Assembly (NCBI GenBank): GCA_000827495.1
Contig: KN817640.1
Coordinates: 1 to 64,000 of the forward strand
From: Hypholoma sublateritium FD-334 SS-4
Lineage: Eukaryota > Basidiomycota > Agaricomycetes > Agaricales > Strophariaceae
Direction of reading: 5' to 3'
DNA: 64,000 bases
Under the pieces are notes generated by a model, which saw only the letters and a list, made by a program, of their open reading frames with translations, was not told where the DNA came from and made no database searches. Shown here in pieces: positions 11,676-23,900 of this stretch. The position numbers and the translations under genes were made by a program. The number at the start of each line of letters is the position of its first letter. The first letter of the stretch is position 1.

Positions 11676-12993
11676 ATGGCACCCCGTCTCCGCGTTTTGG
11701 CTGGCACCTCGCCCGAGACTATGGTGCCCATAACTTCACTCGTGAACACTGGCGTTTCCCACACCCTCTCCTCGCCTTTATTCGAAGGCAAAATCGCTGC
11801 CTACATCAAGGGGGTGACAGACGAGAACGGTTGCGTGCGCGAGTCAGAATACTTCAATAGAGAGGACAAAGCAGGGATTACATGGAGTATACAGGTGCAA
11901 GGTGTGTGGCATTCTAAATGTTGACGGCCTCCGTGAGGCATTTCTATGTTCCAGGCTAGATACTGACGCTATATTAGGTCGGTTCTTGGTACCACAGTCG
12001 GCAGATGACATACTGTTTGGAAATACGTTCGATCGTCCACTAAAGCTGCCATGGGGTACCAGCGCAATTCTCAAATTTATGCAGTGCGTTTTCTCTCTCT
12101 CTCTCTCGTCTCGACACCGACATCTCTGACGGCTGGATAGTTACATCGACCCAACCCTTGACCATGACCTTACATCATCCACGAAGCCCTGGGCGCTGTC
12201 GCCGCTAATCGCTACCATGCCGAACTTTGCACATACTCGCCTGGAACCACATCTCGTAAACGCTGCAGAAATAGACCTTCCAGAATTCCCCCCAGCACAT
12301 TCAATAAAAGACGACATCAAACAGCTGCATCTCGCGCTTGTCGATCTCGATGACGATGGGCGTCCAATTGGCAGCGGTAGTCGCAGCTCATCCAATATGT
12401 CACTGTTATCAGCACAACCTACTACCGCGCTCCACCGGCCCCCATCTGCACTCTCATCGCACTCCGCGGGCTCGGCCACATCATCCGCATCACACTGCTC
12501 GTCCGCGTCACACAGCTCGTCTTCCAGTTCGTCCGGTTCCGCCGCGAGTAAGATCAGCGGGGCCAGCTCGCTGCGCATCAAGCAGGCTATGCGCAAAGTC
12601 CACCGGCGAAAACGGTCGTCATCCAGAGAGCAGCCTGCCGACGGTGCTGTGACATCCACGCGGCACATACACGCAAAGGAGCTGCGTCGTCTCGACCCAA
12701 CGAGTGCATCGCAGCGCCGAGCACACTTTTCCACACAGGCGCACCGCTCGGATGTCTTGCTTGGCCAGTTCGACGTCGTCACGACGGATTTCTGTTATGG
12801 GTTCATCAACTTTGCACCGGCGCTCGCGCTGCAGCTGCCTGGTGGGCTATCGTTCGACCTGATGCGGTACTGGGATGGGCAGCCCGTGAGATTTGTGTGC
12901 TGCAAGCGCCCGAAACATGGCGCCCGTTCCGGAGAGGCTCCATGGGGGCGAATATTTTGGTGTGTGGCGATTGAGATGGTGGACTCGGACTAA
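11676..12993 (+). CDS. DUF1769 family protein (Duc1-like)
   Basis: Three exons (11676-11901, 11978-12083, 12141-12993) give 394 residues. The N-terminal part (MAPRLRVLAGTSPETMVPI, GRFLVPQSADDILFGNTFD, MPNFAHTRL) and the C-terminal part (TDFCYGFINF, LPGGLSFDLMRYWDGQPVRF, PWGRIFWCVAIE) are the conserved halves of the fungal DUF1769 family. A Ser-rich linker (about residues 205-245, then a basic stretch KVHRRKRSSS) separates them. The fission yeast relative Duc1 binds PI(4,5)P2 at the cell cortex; I recall this from the literature and it is not visible here. The conserved core suggests a membrane-lipid-binding role. A CT repeat sits in intron 2 (about 12088-12106). Confidence 0.75.
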
Positions 12994-14604
12994 ATGAGAG
13001 GCGGGACTAGTCCGGGCCGGGCGACACGCGGGCGCTTCCTCGTTGGCCGTAGGATGATTTTATGTGATGCAAGGTGATATTAGATACTGTAGACCGGGTA
13101 GATAGTGTACTGCAGACGCGAGGCATCATGGACTTTGCATATATCACAATTTGAGCTCGATGACATTAATCAATGAAATCAACTTAGAAAATTATTCTCT
13201 TTCAACCAACTTTCAACTAATTACTTCCCGAAAGCAATTCCTTTCCGTAGTTCTAGGAACCGCCGATGCCATATGTGCCTCTATTTACTGTGACGGTACT
13301 TTACTGCCCACTTACATTTTAGAGTTCGACACCGCCCTTCCATCCTGCAGCGCAGTTACTACTTTCATTGTGATGTAAGTATCCGTTGACCGATTCTAGG
13401 TACTGCACTGGGAGTCAGTACTACTGACTCGGACCGATTCAGGGTCGCCGTCCCCATGTTTAATGTACTGGATTGTCCAATTTAGCGCAAACACGTAGGA
13501 CTTCACTGCATTTTACGCGGCCTAGACGAGAAGAACTATACTGGGTCACACTGATCGTCGACCAAGTACACACTCCTATTAACTTATCGATGTACTAGTA
13601 ACTCCAAAATAAATCCATATCGATCGTATCCTCGTACTGTGATCTGCGCCTATAAACTGTGCGATTTCACAGGGTATGATATGAGAGGTCATCCATGTAC
13701 AACTGCACCAGACCTTTCGATGCATTTACGAATCCATGTTGGAGAGCCTCATCAGACAAGTTTCATGGATAAAGCAAGGAGTTCGAGCTGCCTAAGATTC
13801 GTCGTGTGTCCCGCCTGACAGTGACTGCGCGACTCCATACACTGCTTTGCATCGAGGCCTGTACGTATCTGACGTCGATTGGGCAGCACCGATCGATCAC
13901 TGGCGGACGCCAGCACTGTGCAGTGCGCCGAATAGCTGAATACGAGTAAGATCGACTGTGATCCGGTGCAGAAAAGCCTTCGATATATATTCTTCCTGCA
14001 TTCCATATTCTCAGGCCGCGCATAGGGCTTACCGATGGTGAGAGTGTCGGCGTGGAACGACGCAAGCCCACAGCATCGAGTTAAGGGAACATACATCCGC
14101 GAGACCTCAATCAGGCAAAATGTCTAAGACCCTCCAACGACCTTGCCTTCGGAGACAAGAAACGTGGCCATCCGAAACCCTAGAGCCATTCATCCCAAGC
14201 ACGGAACTGAATTGTGCGTAGTTCATATGTCCGACCTGGGCCATATCTGCCCTCGACATAGGGGAGGATGGTGTCACCATGATAAACACTAAGGACGAAA
14301 AACGTTACTCCAGTGCGTTTAGAGTTAGCCGTCCCGTTCTCTTCTTCTACCACCTACCTGCCGCTTCCAGAAACTCAAGACAGAACGCTAGGTATCAAAG
14401 CCTTGTCAGCAGATCCTGCGTGTTTATAGGTGGGTGTGTTTCACGACCTCATGGTCAGCGCGTGCTCACCAGGTATGATACGAATAGCTTCTGCCACTTC
14501 GGCTTTACTTCTTCTTGGCTGGATCTGTAACCCTGTGTAACGGGTGAGGTGCTACTTTTTATACCTCGCTCCAAAGGTGACTTACCTCTTCCTCCCAGCC
14601 GACG
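12994..14604. other. intergenic
   Basis: No gene is supported. Minus-strand frames at 13752-14096 and 14107-14289 and plus-strand frames at 13151-13378 and 14279-14530 have no domain signature. The last 100 bases form the leader of the kinase gene. Confidence 0.5.
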
Positions 14605-16711
14605 ATGTCTAAAAGGCCCACCCTGGCGTCCTCCAATCCCACCCACCCACCTCTGGGAACGCTCATCGATGGAGGCAGCCTCGAGCTCGTTGCAGTCCTC
14701 GGTGTGGGCGGCTATGGAGTCGTGTACCGTGCTGTCGAGACGTTCTCCGGGTCGAAGCGGTCGTACGCGGTGAAATGCCTGAGCAGCGGGCACAACCAGT
14801 CATCAAGCCGCAGACAGCTTCATATGCGTGAAATTACGCTGCACCAGATCGCTTCCGCCCACCCCTCCGTCGTCACCCTCCACCGCGTTGTCGAGGACCT
14901 CAACTACACATATATCATCATGGATTATGCGCCAGACGAAGACCTGTTCACACAAATTCTGCACAAGACGCGCTACCTGGGTGACAACCATGTCATTAAG
15001 CATGTCTTCTTACAGCTGCTCGATGCTGTGCGGTACTGCCATTCACTAGGCATATACCACCGAGACCTCAAGCCCGAGAACGTCCTCTGCTTCGATCGGG
15101 GTCTGAGGGTTGCCATCACCGATTTTGGGCTGGCCACGACCGACAAGTTCAGCAAAGAATTCCGGACAGGCAGCGTGTATCACATGAGTCCAGGTTCGTC
15201 TAAGAATCTTGTCGAAAGTCGCACCCGCTAAATATCCTTTAGAATGTCAGGCAGGAGACTCCGAAAATCCATCGCATTACTCACCCATGCACAACGACAT
15301 CTGGTCTCTAGGAATCATTCTCCTCAATCTCGTCACCGGCCGCAATCCATGGAAGTCTGCTGTGATGGAAGACGCAACATACAAGGCATACCACCGTGAT
15401 CCACTTCAGTTTCTTCCAGGCGTCCTCCCTATCTCGGACGAATTCAACAGGATTCTCGTACAGGTCCTCCATATAGACTGGAAAAAACGAATGCCCCTTG
15501 ACAAGTTACGAGACTACGTCATCAACGTCAAGAACTTTTACTCTGACAGCGTCATCTTCGAAGGCAGCCTCGCCCGCTGTCCATGGGAAGCCGGCCTGGA
15601 TCTGGGAAATGGTCCTACACAACAGCAACAGCAGCATCAGCATCAACAGCATCACCAACCACAGAACACACCCGAACAGAAGCGCGCGGTGCCCGGTATC
15701 CCGGAGAACGTAGAGCCTTACTGCGTCTTCTCCATGTCGGAGATGCCTTCAGAGTATGCAAGCCAGGCGCCAGAAACGGACGAGACGATGGAAGATGCAT
15801 CATGGGATCCTGTGCAGAGCGAGTATGATTTCCACGATGGCATGGACGTTTATGACGAAGGAGCACGTACACCGTACGAGACATCAGGTCGGTCGACCTA
15901 CACATCCGACTCCTCGTCGCCAGCTACGCCCAACAGCGTGGAGTTCCCAGACCGCACTTTCGAGAGGGCGCAGGGACACGACCACGAACGGTACTACGAA
16001 GCGGAGTCGCCGATGTATCCGTCGTTCAACAATACCTCGACGACCGAGACAGACGATAACCGGTTCGCATCGTCGGTCTTCTTGGCCACGCCGATGGTCG
16101 AATCCAAGCCGTTCCCGTTCTCCCGGTCAGACGCGGCTTATAGAGACGGGTACCGGACGCAGAAGCGATATTCGTCCCCAAATACATCCGTTTACTCCGT
16201 CGCGGAGTACTCAGACGACACGAGCGAGCAATTCCCACCCACCTCGCCAAACTTTGCTTGGCCGTCGGCGTACGACCAGCCAAAAAAGGGACCGCGTATA
16301 GGCACGTCGAGACCGATTGACATCCAGCAGCAGGCCCACCGGGGCTCGAGCACGAGCAAGCTGAACAAATCCAAGCAACAAAATGGCGGGTCTGGACTCT
16401 TCGGCGCCCTGCGTTTTTTTCCGCGGTCTTCTGGGTCATGGTTGAACGCGAAGGCGCCCCCACACGCTATGCCCCCACCCCCGTCGCAAAAGGCCAACAA
16501 TAACACCGTTGCCAACTCGGCGGCAGCGGCGGCAAGGATGCACCCTGTGAGCCCGCCGCAGGTTCCGATGATGCATTGGAACGAGTACAGCCGCTATCCC
16601 CAGCACCCACACCACGCACGCCCGCCTACGAACATAGGCAACCCTGTCCACTTTGCAGGACGAACATTCGGCCCGCAGCTGCGCTCGACGCGCGACTGGA
16701 TATCGGGCTAG
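14605..16711 (+). CDS. Ser/Thr protein kinase, Ran1/Sks1/Vhs1-like
   Basis: Two exons (14605-15193 and 15243-16711) give 685 residues. The kinase domain covers about residues 20-320. It has the glycine loop GVGGYGVV, the ATP lysine in YAVKC, catalytic HRDLKPEN, the metal-binding DFG (ITDFGLA), and the activation segment GSVYHMSPECQAG, with SPE in place of APE. DIWSLGIILLNLVTGRNPW and RMPLD follow. The GS.YHMSPEC segment is typical of the fungal Ran1/Pat1-Sks1-Vhs1 group, whose members act in nutrient and meiosis control. The long tail is low-complexity: a Gln/His run at about 15615-15665, acidic and Ser/Thr-rich regions, and a C-terminus rich in His/Pro. It is probably disordered and regulatory. 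The intron interrupts the activation segment. Confidence 0.9.
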
Positions 16712-17040
16712 CCTACCAGCGCAGGAGGTTCGTTGAAAGTGGCTGTGTTGACTTTTTTTCTTGCAATCTGTTTCGTGTTGTGACGTCCAACATCTGTATT
16801 TTTGTCTTCTCCCTTTCGTTCTTCGATTCGCGCATGTTGGGTGTTTGGGCCATGGCTTCCTTATGCTTCTATGTTCGACTTTCTCTTTTCGATATGCTCT
16901 CATTTTCGATTTTGGCATCCACGCTATTACATGGCCAAATTCTATCTGTATTATAAATGTAAAGGTACCTGGCGTACGGGTCGGAAAATATAGACGTTGA
17001 TGGAAGATGTTTACTTACAGAGTAATGTCTTTCAACATGC

Positions 17041-18080
17041 CTATTCAGATTCCTGTTTGGCTCCTAATGTCCGTTTGATCGAGGGTTGGCCGAGGAGTTG
17101 GAGATACAGTTCAGGCAAAATGAATGCGACGTGATAGGATTGCATAGACAGGCGACATTCCTCGCTCGCAGTCATTCTGGCTGGTCCTATTTTTACGTAG
17201 ATCGCAAAGGCGTCAGGCGACCTTTTCATTGAAGCTTGACTGAGGTGCGGTCGTGGTTCTAAAACGTCGGACAAGTCATTTCTATTCTATTGAGAGTATC
17301 ATCATCGTTTGATACCCGTTTTTTCGCATGAGTAAATGTACTAGTACCTGTTGTACGCGCATTAGAAGAATTTCATCCATTGGTGAATAGATCGCAGTAC
17401 CTTTATCAGACGAACCGAGGGCTACGTGGCTCGACGAAGTGCCTGCCACAATTTCATATTTGCAGTAGCGTTGACTTTTCAATATCTGTTGCCAATAACG
17501 GGAATAGACGCCTTTTGCAAAAAATCACTCTATAAGGAACGGCCTTCACATACCATTCCGCTATCCGGCTGATCTCCGCCGACTTCTCTGTCAAGATGAG
17601 CCCAGTGCCCGAAACCATTTCAGCTGGCCAAGTTCTTGCGTTTGTCTGACGCGGTTCTTAATCACGTCCGAAGTTGCCAAACAACTCATATCTTCATTTT
17701 CCCGTAGAAATATGCCTCTTACATATCCTGTCTGCCTGGAAATTGCACAGATACCTGGCGTTTGCGTCAGAAAATATGAGCTTGACCGAGGAAGTCGACT
17801 CACTGTGCAATGATTTCCACACGCCGGTTTGGATATCCGTTCATTTTCCTGTCCTTTCATCGATAGTCGTTTCCTCAGCGCCCCAGAAACAGAGTCAGGA
17901 ATCTTCCCAAGCAGATTCGTAAAGCCCAGTGTCAATCAATGGCAGTCCGCAGTCGTCATTCCAGGGGCTCCATGGTGGGAACAGCTGCATGATATGATCT
18001 GTGTTGAAGTTGATCGAGGTCGTCCCAGCATTTTGTAAAAACCATGTATGCCTTTTGTTGTTTTTCCATTTTGGTGGCAA
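17041..18080 (-). CDS. unrecognised multi-exon protein (approximate model)
   Basis: Several minus-strand segments read as ordinary protein and are separated by intron-like breaks: about 18075-17900 (FNTDHIMQLFPPWSPWNDD), 17880-17660 (RQTGYVRGIFLRENED), 17630-17530 (ILTEKSAEISRIAEWYVKAV), 17470-17360 (KYEIVAGTSSSHVALGSSDK), and 17274-17041 ending at a TAG. At least one junction (after 17835, donor gtgagt, acceptor gccag) is a good GT-AG intron. I could not link every segment in frame and recognise no domain. Either it is a lineage-specific gene or a decaying one. Boundaries are approximate. Confidence 0.35.
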
Positions 18081-18377
18081 TTTAGTTGCGGGCGAGTGGG
18101 GGGGTCTCGTAAAATTTGTTGGTTTTCGCGAAGAAAACAGGGGGGAGCGGTATTGGAAACGTCCTTGAACGTTCAGGATTGCTTCAGAACAATTCCTTTG
18201 ATGATTCAGCGTTTAACAAGATGAAAGAGCGAACTTAAGTACGTTCAAGTGTGTAGCGTTGTGGCGACGGCGATCGCGTTGTTTGGTTTCAACGCCGTTG
18301 TCTCCCGGGGCTAATTTCTTGATCCCGAGTTCAGCCAATTAACTCGTTCTCAACCTGTTACAAGAAAACGTAGAACT

Positions 18378-18938
18378 ATGTCGTCGTCAACCACAGCGTC
18401 CCAGGAAGAACTCAAGGCGCACAGGGTACCACTAGGCTGGAGAGATGGGTGTTCTGCGTACGTTTCTATACATTGAAATTCGTTGTACCAGTCGCTCATT
18501 TGCGTAAATCCCATAAATTGTTGCCGCTTGTGCCCTTGAACCGCTTGTCTTGTCACCTATGTTATAACTGTTTCATTTCGAATTGTTTGAAATCTTGCGG
18601 GACGCGTCCCTTCATGACGTTGAACACCTCTTGCTGTGAACACGCCGCACTCGGGAACAGTCTGCTCATCCCTCTGAACCTTTGCCGGAAGAAGAACATG
18701 TACAAGTCCTGGGAGTGCGACCACGATCGCCATGTATATGAACAGTCAGTCGTTGAATCTGTAACTGCCTAGACGTGCTAACCAACACGCGCTCGACAGG
18801 TGCCAATACGACGAGTGAGTTTCCGCCGTTTCCACTCCCGCCGGTGCGCTTACACGGTGTCTGTATCTTTGTTGCAGCTACATGCGCAGGATGAAAGCGC
18901 TGTCGAAGCAGAAGCTGGAAGTTGCAGAAGGGTCTTAG
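18378..18938 (+). CDS. NDUFB7: NADH:ubiquinone oxidoreductase subunit B18 (NDUFB7)
   Basis: This is an accessory subunit of mitochondrial complex I, located on the intermembrane-space side of the membrane arm. Four exons (18378-18457, 18661-18744, 18800-18814, 18878-18938) encode 79 residues. The twin CX9C motif is complete: Cys-SALLIPLNL-Cys and Cys-DHDRHVYEQ-Cys. Such proteins are imported and oxidised by the Mia40 pathway. The C-terminal part YDDYMRRMKALSKQK matches the family pattern HRDYVMRMKE. The third exon is only 15 bases (GTGCCAATACGACGA) and carries the last cysteine of the second motif, so its inclusion is essential for folding. The length is short compared with the mammalian subunit (~137 residues) because the tail ends soon after the helix pair. 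Confidence 0.9.
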
Positions 18939-19274
18939 CGCTGTTGATTCCTTGCTTTGTTTCCATAATGAATATATCACTAGCAGTCCTTAACGGCGAA
19001 ATGCGAAATGGCGCACCGTCAGCACGAAAACCTTCAACATCGATTTTCTATGGAAGGCGTATCCGGAAAAGATAGCCTGTGAAAACTATGGAATGGTGAA
19101 AGGGAAACGACGATGAGGGGCTGAATTTTAGTTCGAGCTAACGTTCGCGACGTGCGTTCATCGATCACTTGACTATAAACCCTACATCTCGTGATGAACC
19201 CGACATGTTATCGTTCCGTTTCTTCATTCTAATTTCCGCTTCTAATGATCCAATCTTGACTTCTGACTTTCTAC

Positions 19275-20257
19275 ATGTCAGATAACAGTGTCTCTCACCT
19301 CGAGTCGACGCTAGCACTACCGTTGGAGATAATCAACCAAGTTAGTCTTTTTTATCTGCCCTGGTATAATGCTGATCGCACTTTCCAAAGGGTGTGTTTC
19401 TTGTAGTCTCCATCCTAACAAGCACCCAAATCTCGTTCGAAGTGTTCATTCTAGCTTGTCTTGACCAATCAGCGATATCGCCCTTACTTGTGGTATGCAA
19501 GACGGTCCACTCGTGGCTGCTTCCCATCCTGTACCATTCTATTACGTTTACGAGGTCCGCCCAACTGTCGAAGTTCCTCTCCAGCCATGACATACCTGGC
19601 GACCCTATGGAGGCCCGCTTCGCCCTCATCCAAAATATATACATCGGCAGGACACACAACGATTGGGGCGATCTCCTGCACGGGTCCACAGACTGGCCGA
19701 TTACCGTCGTATCCCGCATCCTGTGGCTGAGCACAGCGCTGACGCACCTTACCCTCGTCGGCCTCGACCAGAACAAGTGGCACTTGCTCGAGCACGCCGT
19801 ACCTGCGTCGCTTGAATGCCTCAGCCTCGGCCCGGTGCACGGGCCCTTCCGCCCGCAGACGCTCGCGCGCCGGCCGCGGCTGCGCGTGTTCACAAGCGCA
19901 GCGACGTACATGCGCGACGACGAAGTGCGCGACACGGTGTGCTGGCCGGCGATGCGCGTCGTACGCCGGCTGTATGAGCATGTGGGCATCACGGCGCGCT
20001 ACGCGGCGGAGCAAGTGGGTTGTGTGGCACGGACGGCGACGCTGCAACGCCTGGAAATTGTGGTATATGGTGGCGCGCGGGAGGCGGTCACGGAGGCGGC
20101 CGCGAATTTGCGGAAGAAGGTGGAGGCGATCACTCAGGATAAGCGGGTCGTGGTGAGTGAGGACGCGAGGGAGACTTTTGTCCACATTTTTTGCGATGAG
20201 TGGAAGGAGTGCAGGCTGGTGTTTGTCGGTATGTCTGCTATTTCTGGACGGGCTTGA
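19275..20257 (+). CDS. F-box-like protein
   Basis: Two exons (19275-19340, 19391-20257) give about 310 residues. The N-terminus has the F-box-like start LESTLALPLEIINQ, then FILACLDQSAISPLLVVCKTVHSWLLPILYHSI. This is the L-P-x-E-I/L ... W...LPILY pattern of basidiomycete F-box proteins, which are SCF ubiquitin ligase adaptors. The rest has irregular leucine-rich segments (LSTALTHLTLVGLDQNKWHL, SLECLSLGP). The intron separates the first F-box strand from the rest, and residues between QGVFLVVSILTSTQ and the second part are unusual for an F-box. The second exon start could therefore lie slightly downstream. Basidiomycetes carry many such genes; the substrate is unknown. The 3' half is GC-rich. 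Confidence 0.6.
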
Positions 20258-20929
20258 TGCTAGCTGATTTTTCACCAGCCGCGCAGTTAATATAGTCAAT
20301 ACCACCATCAATATTCAATCGATATATATATATAATAAATGTAATGCCATCCTGATACGTGTTTCCGTAAGACGCTGAACTTCTCAGCGCCAAACCCATA
20401 AATATCGTTGCTGCAGCACTAGTTTATGTTGACGTTGATGTCTATATATGCGGCGTACATGTGGCTGGAAGAAGAGGGTACATGGATTTTTCTCATCTTT
20501 TACTCAGTATCTTATTTCATACTTACTACCGTAGAGGTGCACATTTGAGAGTTGCTGTGGCTCAGGTCAATAGCTGTAAGACACAATTGGCCATAATGGG
20601 AGATTATGACAAATCATGTCTGTTTTTCCCCGTGCTCTGCGCAGGAAATTACCATATTTGAGCTGGGCGCGGTTGCAATAGCTTACGATGAACTCGCCCG
20701 GGTTACTACCAAAGGCATTCATTATCAACTCATTATCCCTCTTCACGACATTCTGACCATCAGTTTTCTCTTTGCTTTGCTCAATGCTTTAAACAAAATC
20801 CTGAAGGGAGAGTACATCAACTTCAAGGACATCGAAGGATACCTCAAACACGCTGCTTACTATAATCCACCCAGTCCAGACTCTACCCAACCTAAGCGCA
20901 CAGGCTGGGCCATTAGGTTTCGCATTCCT
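20258..20929. other. intergenic, Atg11 promoter region
   Basis: A TA repeat lies at about 20322-20332. The frame in front of the Atg11 ATG is open from 20606, but the family's N-terminus begins at 20930, so I treat this as leader. No other feature is seen. Confidence 0.5.
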
Positions 20930-23900
20930 ATGATTACTATTTGTCGGGCGGAGGACGGCCAGGTGTTTCATGTGAGGCAAACGTTACGGCAATTCTCAAC
21001 TTCATTGCTCACTGCGAACAGGTCAACGCGTCTGTGCGTGACATCGAGGGGTGAGTCTACAATGTGTCTGATGCGTGGCTGGCCTAAATTGCCCCCCAGC
21101 ATCGGAAGCCTCGAACTTTTCCTGCATCAAGAAATTGGCGTCGACGAGGACGCCGCTATAGCTTATTTACCGGATGGGCGACGAATAACGAGTGGCAATA
21201 TACGGGATCTAGGGAGTGGGCAGGACCAGGTGCGTATATCGTCCCATGTACTTAAGCGCCGCCTACTGTTGCTGATGACTCACAGTTTTTATTCGTCTTT
21301 AATAAACATTATCTTGATTACGATGTCGACGTGGTGCTGCGGCAACTGCACGTCGAGCCGCGCCTGCAGCCGACGATCGAAGGTGCGTTTATTCGCAAAA
21401 TACAGCGATAGGACTTGCCTGACGGAAATTACAGATGCAGCGTCGACGACCCCGCCTATACGACACGTCCAAATCGGCGCCGCGTACACCCGCACAGCGC
21501 AGCTACACCACGAACACACGCAACACTTGCTTCAATCGCTCGCGTTGCAGCACCAGGCCCTGCAGATCGCCTCGGGTAGCCTCGACTTCCACATCCTCGC
21601 CATCTCCGAGACGTTCGACGGGCTCGCCGCGAACGGCCGGCGCGACCTCGAGAAGCAGGCCTCGCTGCTTGACGGCCTCGACGCGGACCTCGAGCTGATC
21701 ACGCGCGTCAGTGTGCACGTCGAGTTCTGCTCCGCCGCGGTGCGCATGGCCGTCGAGGGCGGTGAGCCGCATCGCGTTCTCGCTGATTACGTGTCGCGGC
21801 CGAAGATGAAGCAGGTCGCAGACACGTGTGCGAAGACGCACGGTGAGTTGTTGGAGTTGTCGCATTCACCGGCCGACGCTGAGCCCGTGTTGCTATAGAC
21901 GAGCTGCAGCTGCGCTTTAGCCAGGTGGATGAAGCTGTCAGGAGACTCAAGCACGGCGCAGATAATGTGCGATCGACGATAGCGAGTGCAAAGTGCGTGT
22001 TCACGTCTGTTCCGCCATTGTGCCGGTGATAGCTGAATAGCTGGACGCAGCCTTTTTGAAGACGCACAAACGTGTTCGCGGAGGTCGCAGGACTTGCTCG
22101 ATAGGACGGTTGAAGTCGCTGCACAGTTGGAAAGTAAGTGACGCGTTTCAATTTGTCATGCACAATCCCTTTTGACGCTTTGGTAGACCCAGCTGCCGAC
22201 AACGATAACCTTTTACAAGGCACGGTTTCTTATCTGGGTGTAAATGACAAGTCTTGATAATTGTGATTTCGTGGCAGATCTCAAACAATGCGACAATGCT
22301 CATCGGTTAGAACTCCAACAAATTACTGACAAGAAGGTACTTCTCTCCCCTGCTGTCTAAGATGTTTCTCTCTAACGACTACAGCATAGAACCTATATAC
22401 GCACCAATGCTTGACTATTCTTCGACAAATTAGTTCATTAAACAATGAAATGGTGCACTTACCGCCTGCCCTTTCCGTGCTGGCGACTAGTTTTCGAGCT
22501 AAAACGAGCTTCCCGCATATTCAACGGTTGCACAACATGCTCTATGCTTATGGGGCCACGATCATCGAAATCGTGCGGAGGAAAGAGTTTTGTGCGTCCT
22601 GTCTATCACCGTCGTGAAAGTTATAAGCTGATGGGGATCGCGGTATCTAGCAACCTTTTTCTATCAACGAGCTCAGAGTATTCTAGAGGTCATGGCCAAA
22701 GCCTCGTAAGTCCTCAAGATTCATCCAGGAGACAACTCGGCATTAATTGAATACGTATAGTGCCAATGAGCGGAAGCGGCGGCAAGTATATCGGGGAGAA
22801 ATTCATGGACTACTTCCTTTCGAGACTAGAGGGATGGATGATCCTGTCCCAGCGATTGACTTTTCGCCGTCAGGTGGCTTGGAGTCAGCGTATTCGCTCG
22901 AACGATCTGACGTCGATGGTAAGGGATCTTTGATCTTCGTGAATACATCTGGCACTATATAAATAACACCGTCGCTTTCCAGACCTCATGCGCTTACTGG
23001 AAGACCTGGAGACGTCTGCTCTCGCTAACAACGCGACAATGGCACTAAGAGCCGTCCGGGAATGTCGTACTACCCTGGAAAAACAAATTAACAAGATGGA
23101 CGGTCTCGAAATGGCATTTGACAAGATCGCGGAACGTACTTGCAAGTACTCCTTCCGGCATTAATTTTGCCCTTTCTATCATGTGATAATGACGTCTGGA
23201 CTCCGGGATTTTAGTGCTTTCACAATCTCGATTGTCACAGTCTAGGCGACGCTGTACGTCCGGCTACGTATATTTATGAAGTTGGAAGGGCTCATCGTCA
23301 CGTTATCTGCAGCGACAGAAGCAGAAGACAGGGCGATCCAGGAACTGGCAGAAGAGCTACACGCCACACAGGACGCCAAATCGCAGCAAGAGCGGGCCTT
23401 CCAGGAAGAGAGATCTGCCCTACAGGCAGAGATTCACCGTCTGAAATCTGCGTCTGCAGAGTCGGGCGCGTCTCTTACCGACGAGGAGGAGCGATCAGGG
23501 CGCCTGGAGCGCGAGCTGCACCAGGTCCGCGCGCAAATGGAGAGTGAGGGCGTCGCCCGGCGGATACTGGAAGAGCGCAACACGGAACTTACCGCCGACA
23601 TTGCGAAGCAGCGCAGCGAGATCGCGCGTGCGCTCGCAGACGCAACAGAGCAGACGCGGGAGGCCGAGCGGCTGCGCCAGCAACTCGCTCAGGTCGAGGT
23701 AGACCTCGGGGAGGTAAAAGCGCTCGAGCAGCGCAACGCGGACAAGGTGCACCTTCTGCTCAGCGACCAGGCGGCGACACTGCGGCACCTCGAAGAAGCT
23801 CGCGCACGGGGCGAGGATCTCGAGGCGCAAATACGTGCCGCCCGTGCGGAGAGCGAGGACGTTGTGCAGGCGCTGCGCGAGGCGAGCTTAGAGAAGGATC

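Noticed and set aside
12141..12782. 213-codon minus-strand frame
   Set aside because: It is antisense to the last exon of the DUF1769 gene and is Cys/Ser/Arg-rich, as expected from the complement of a Ser-rich coding region.
20318..20335. TA microsatellite
   Set aside because: Short simple repeat in an intergenic region, not remarkable.
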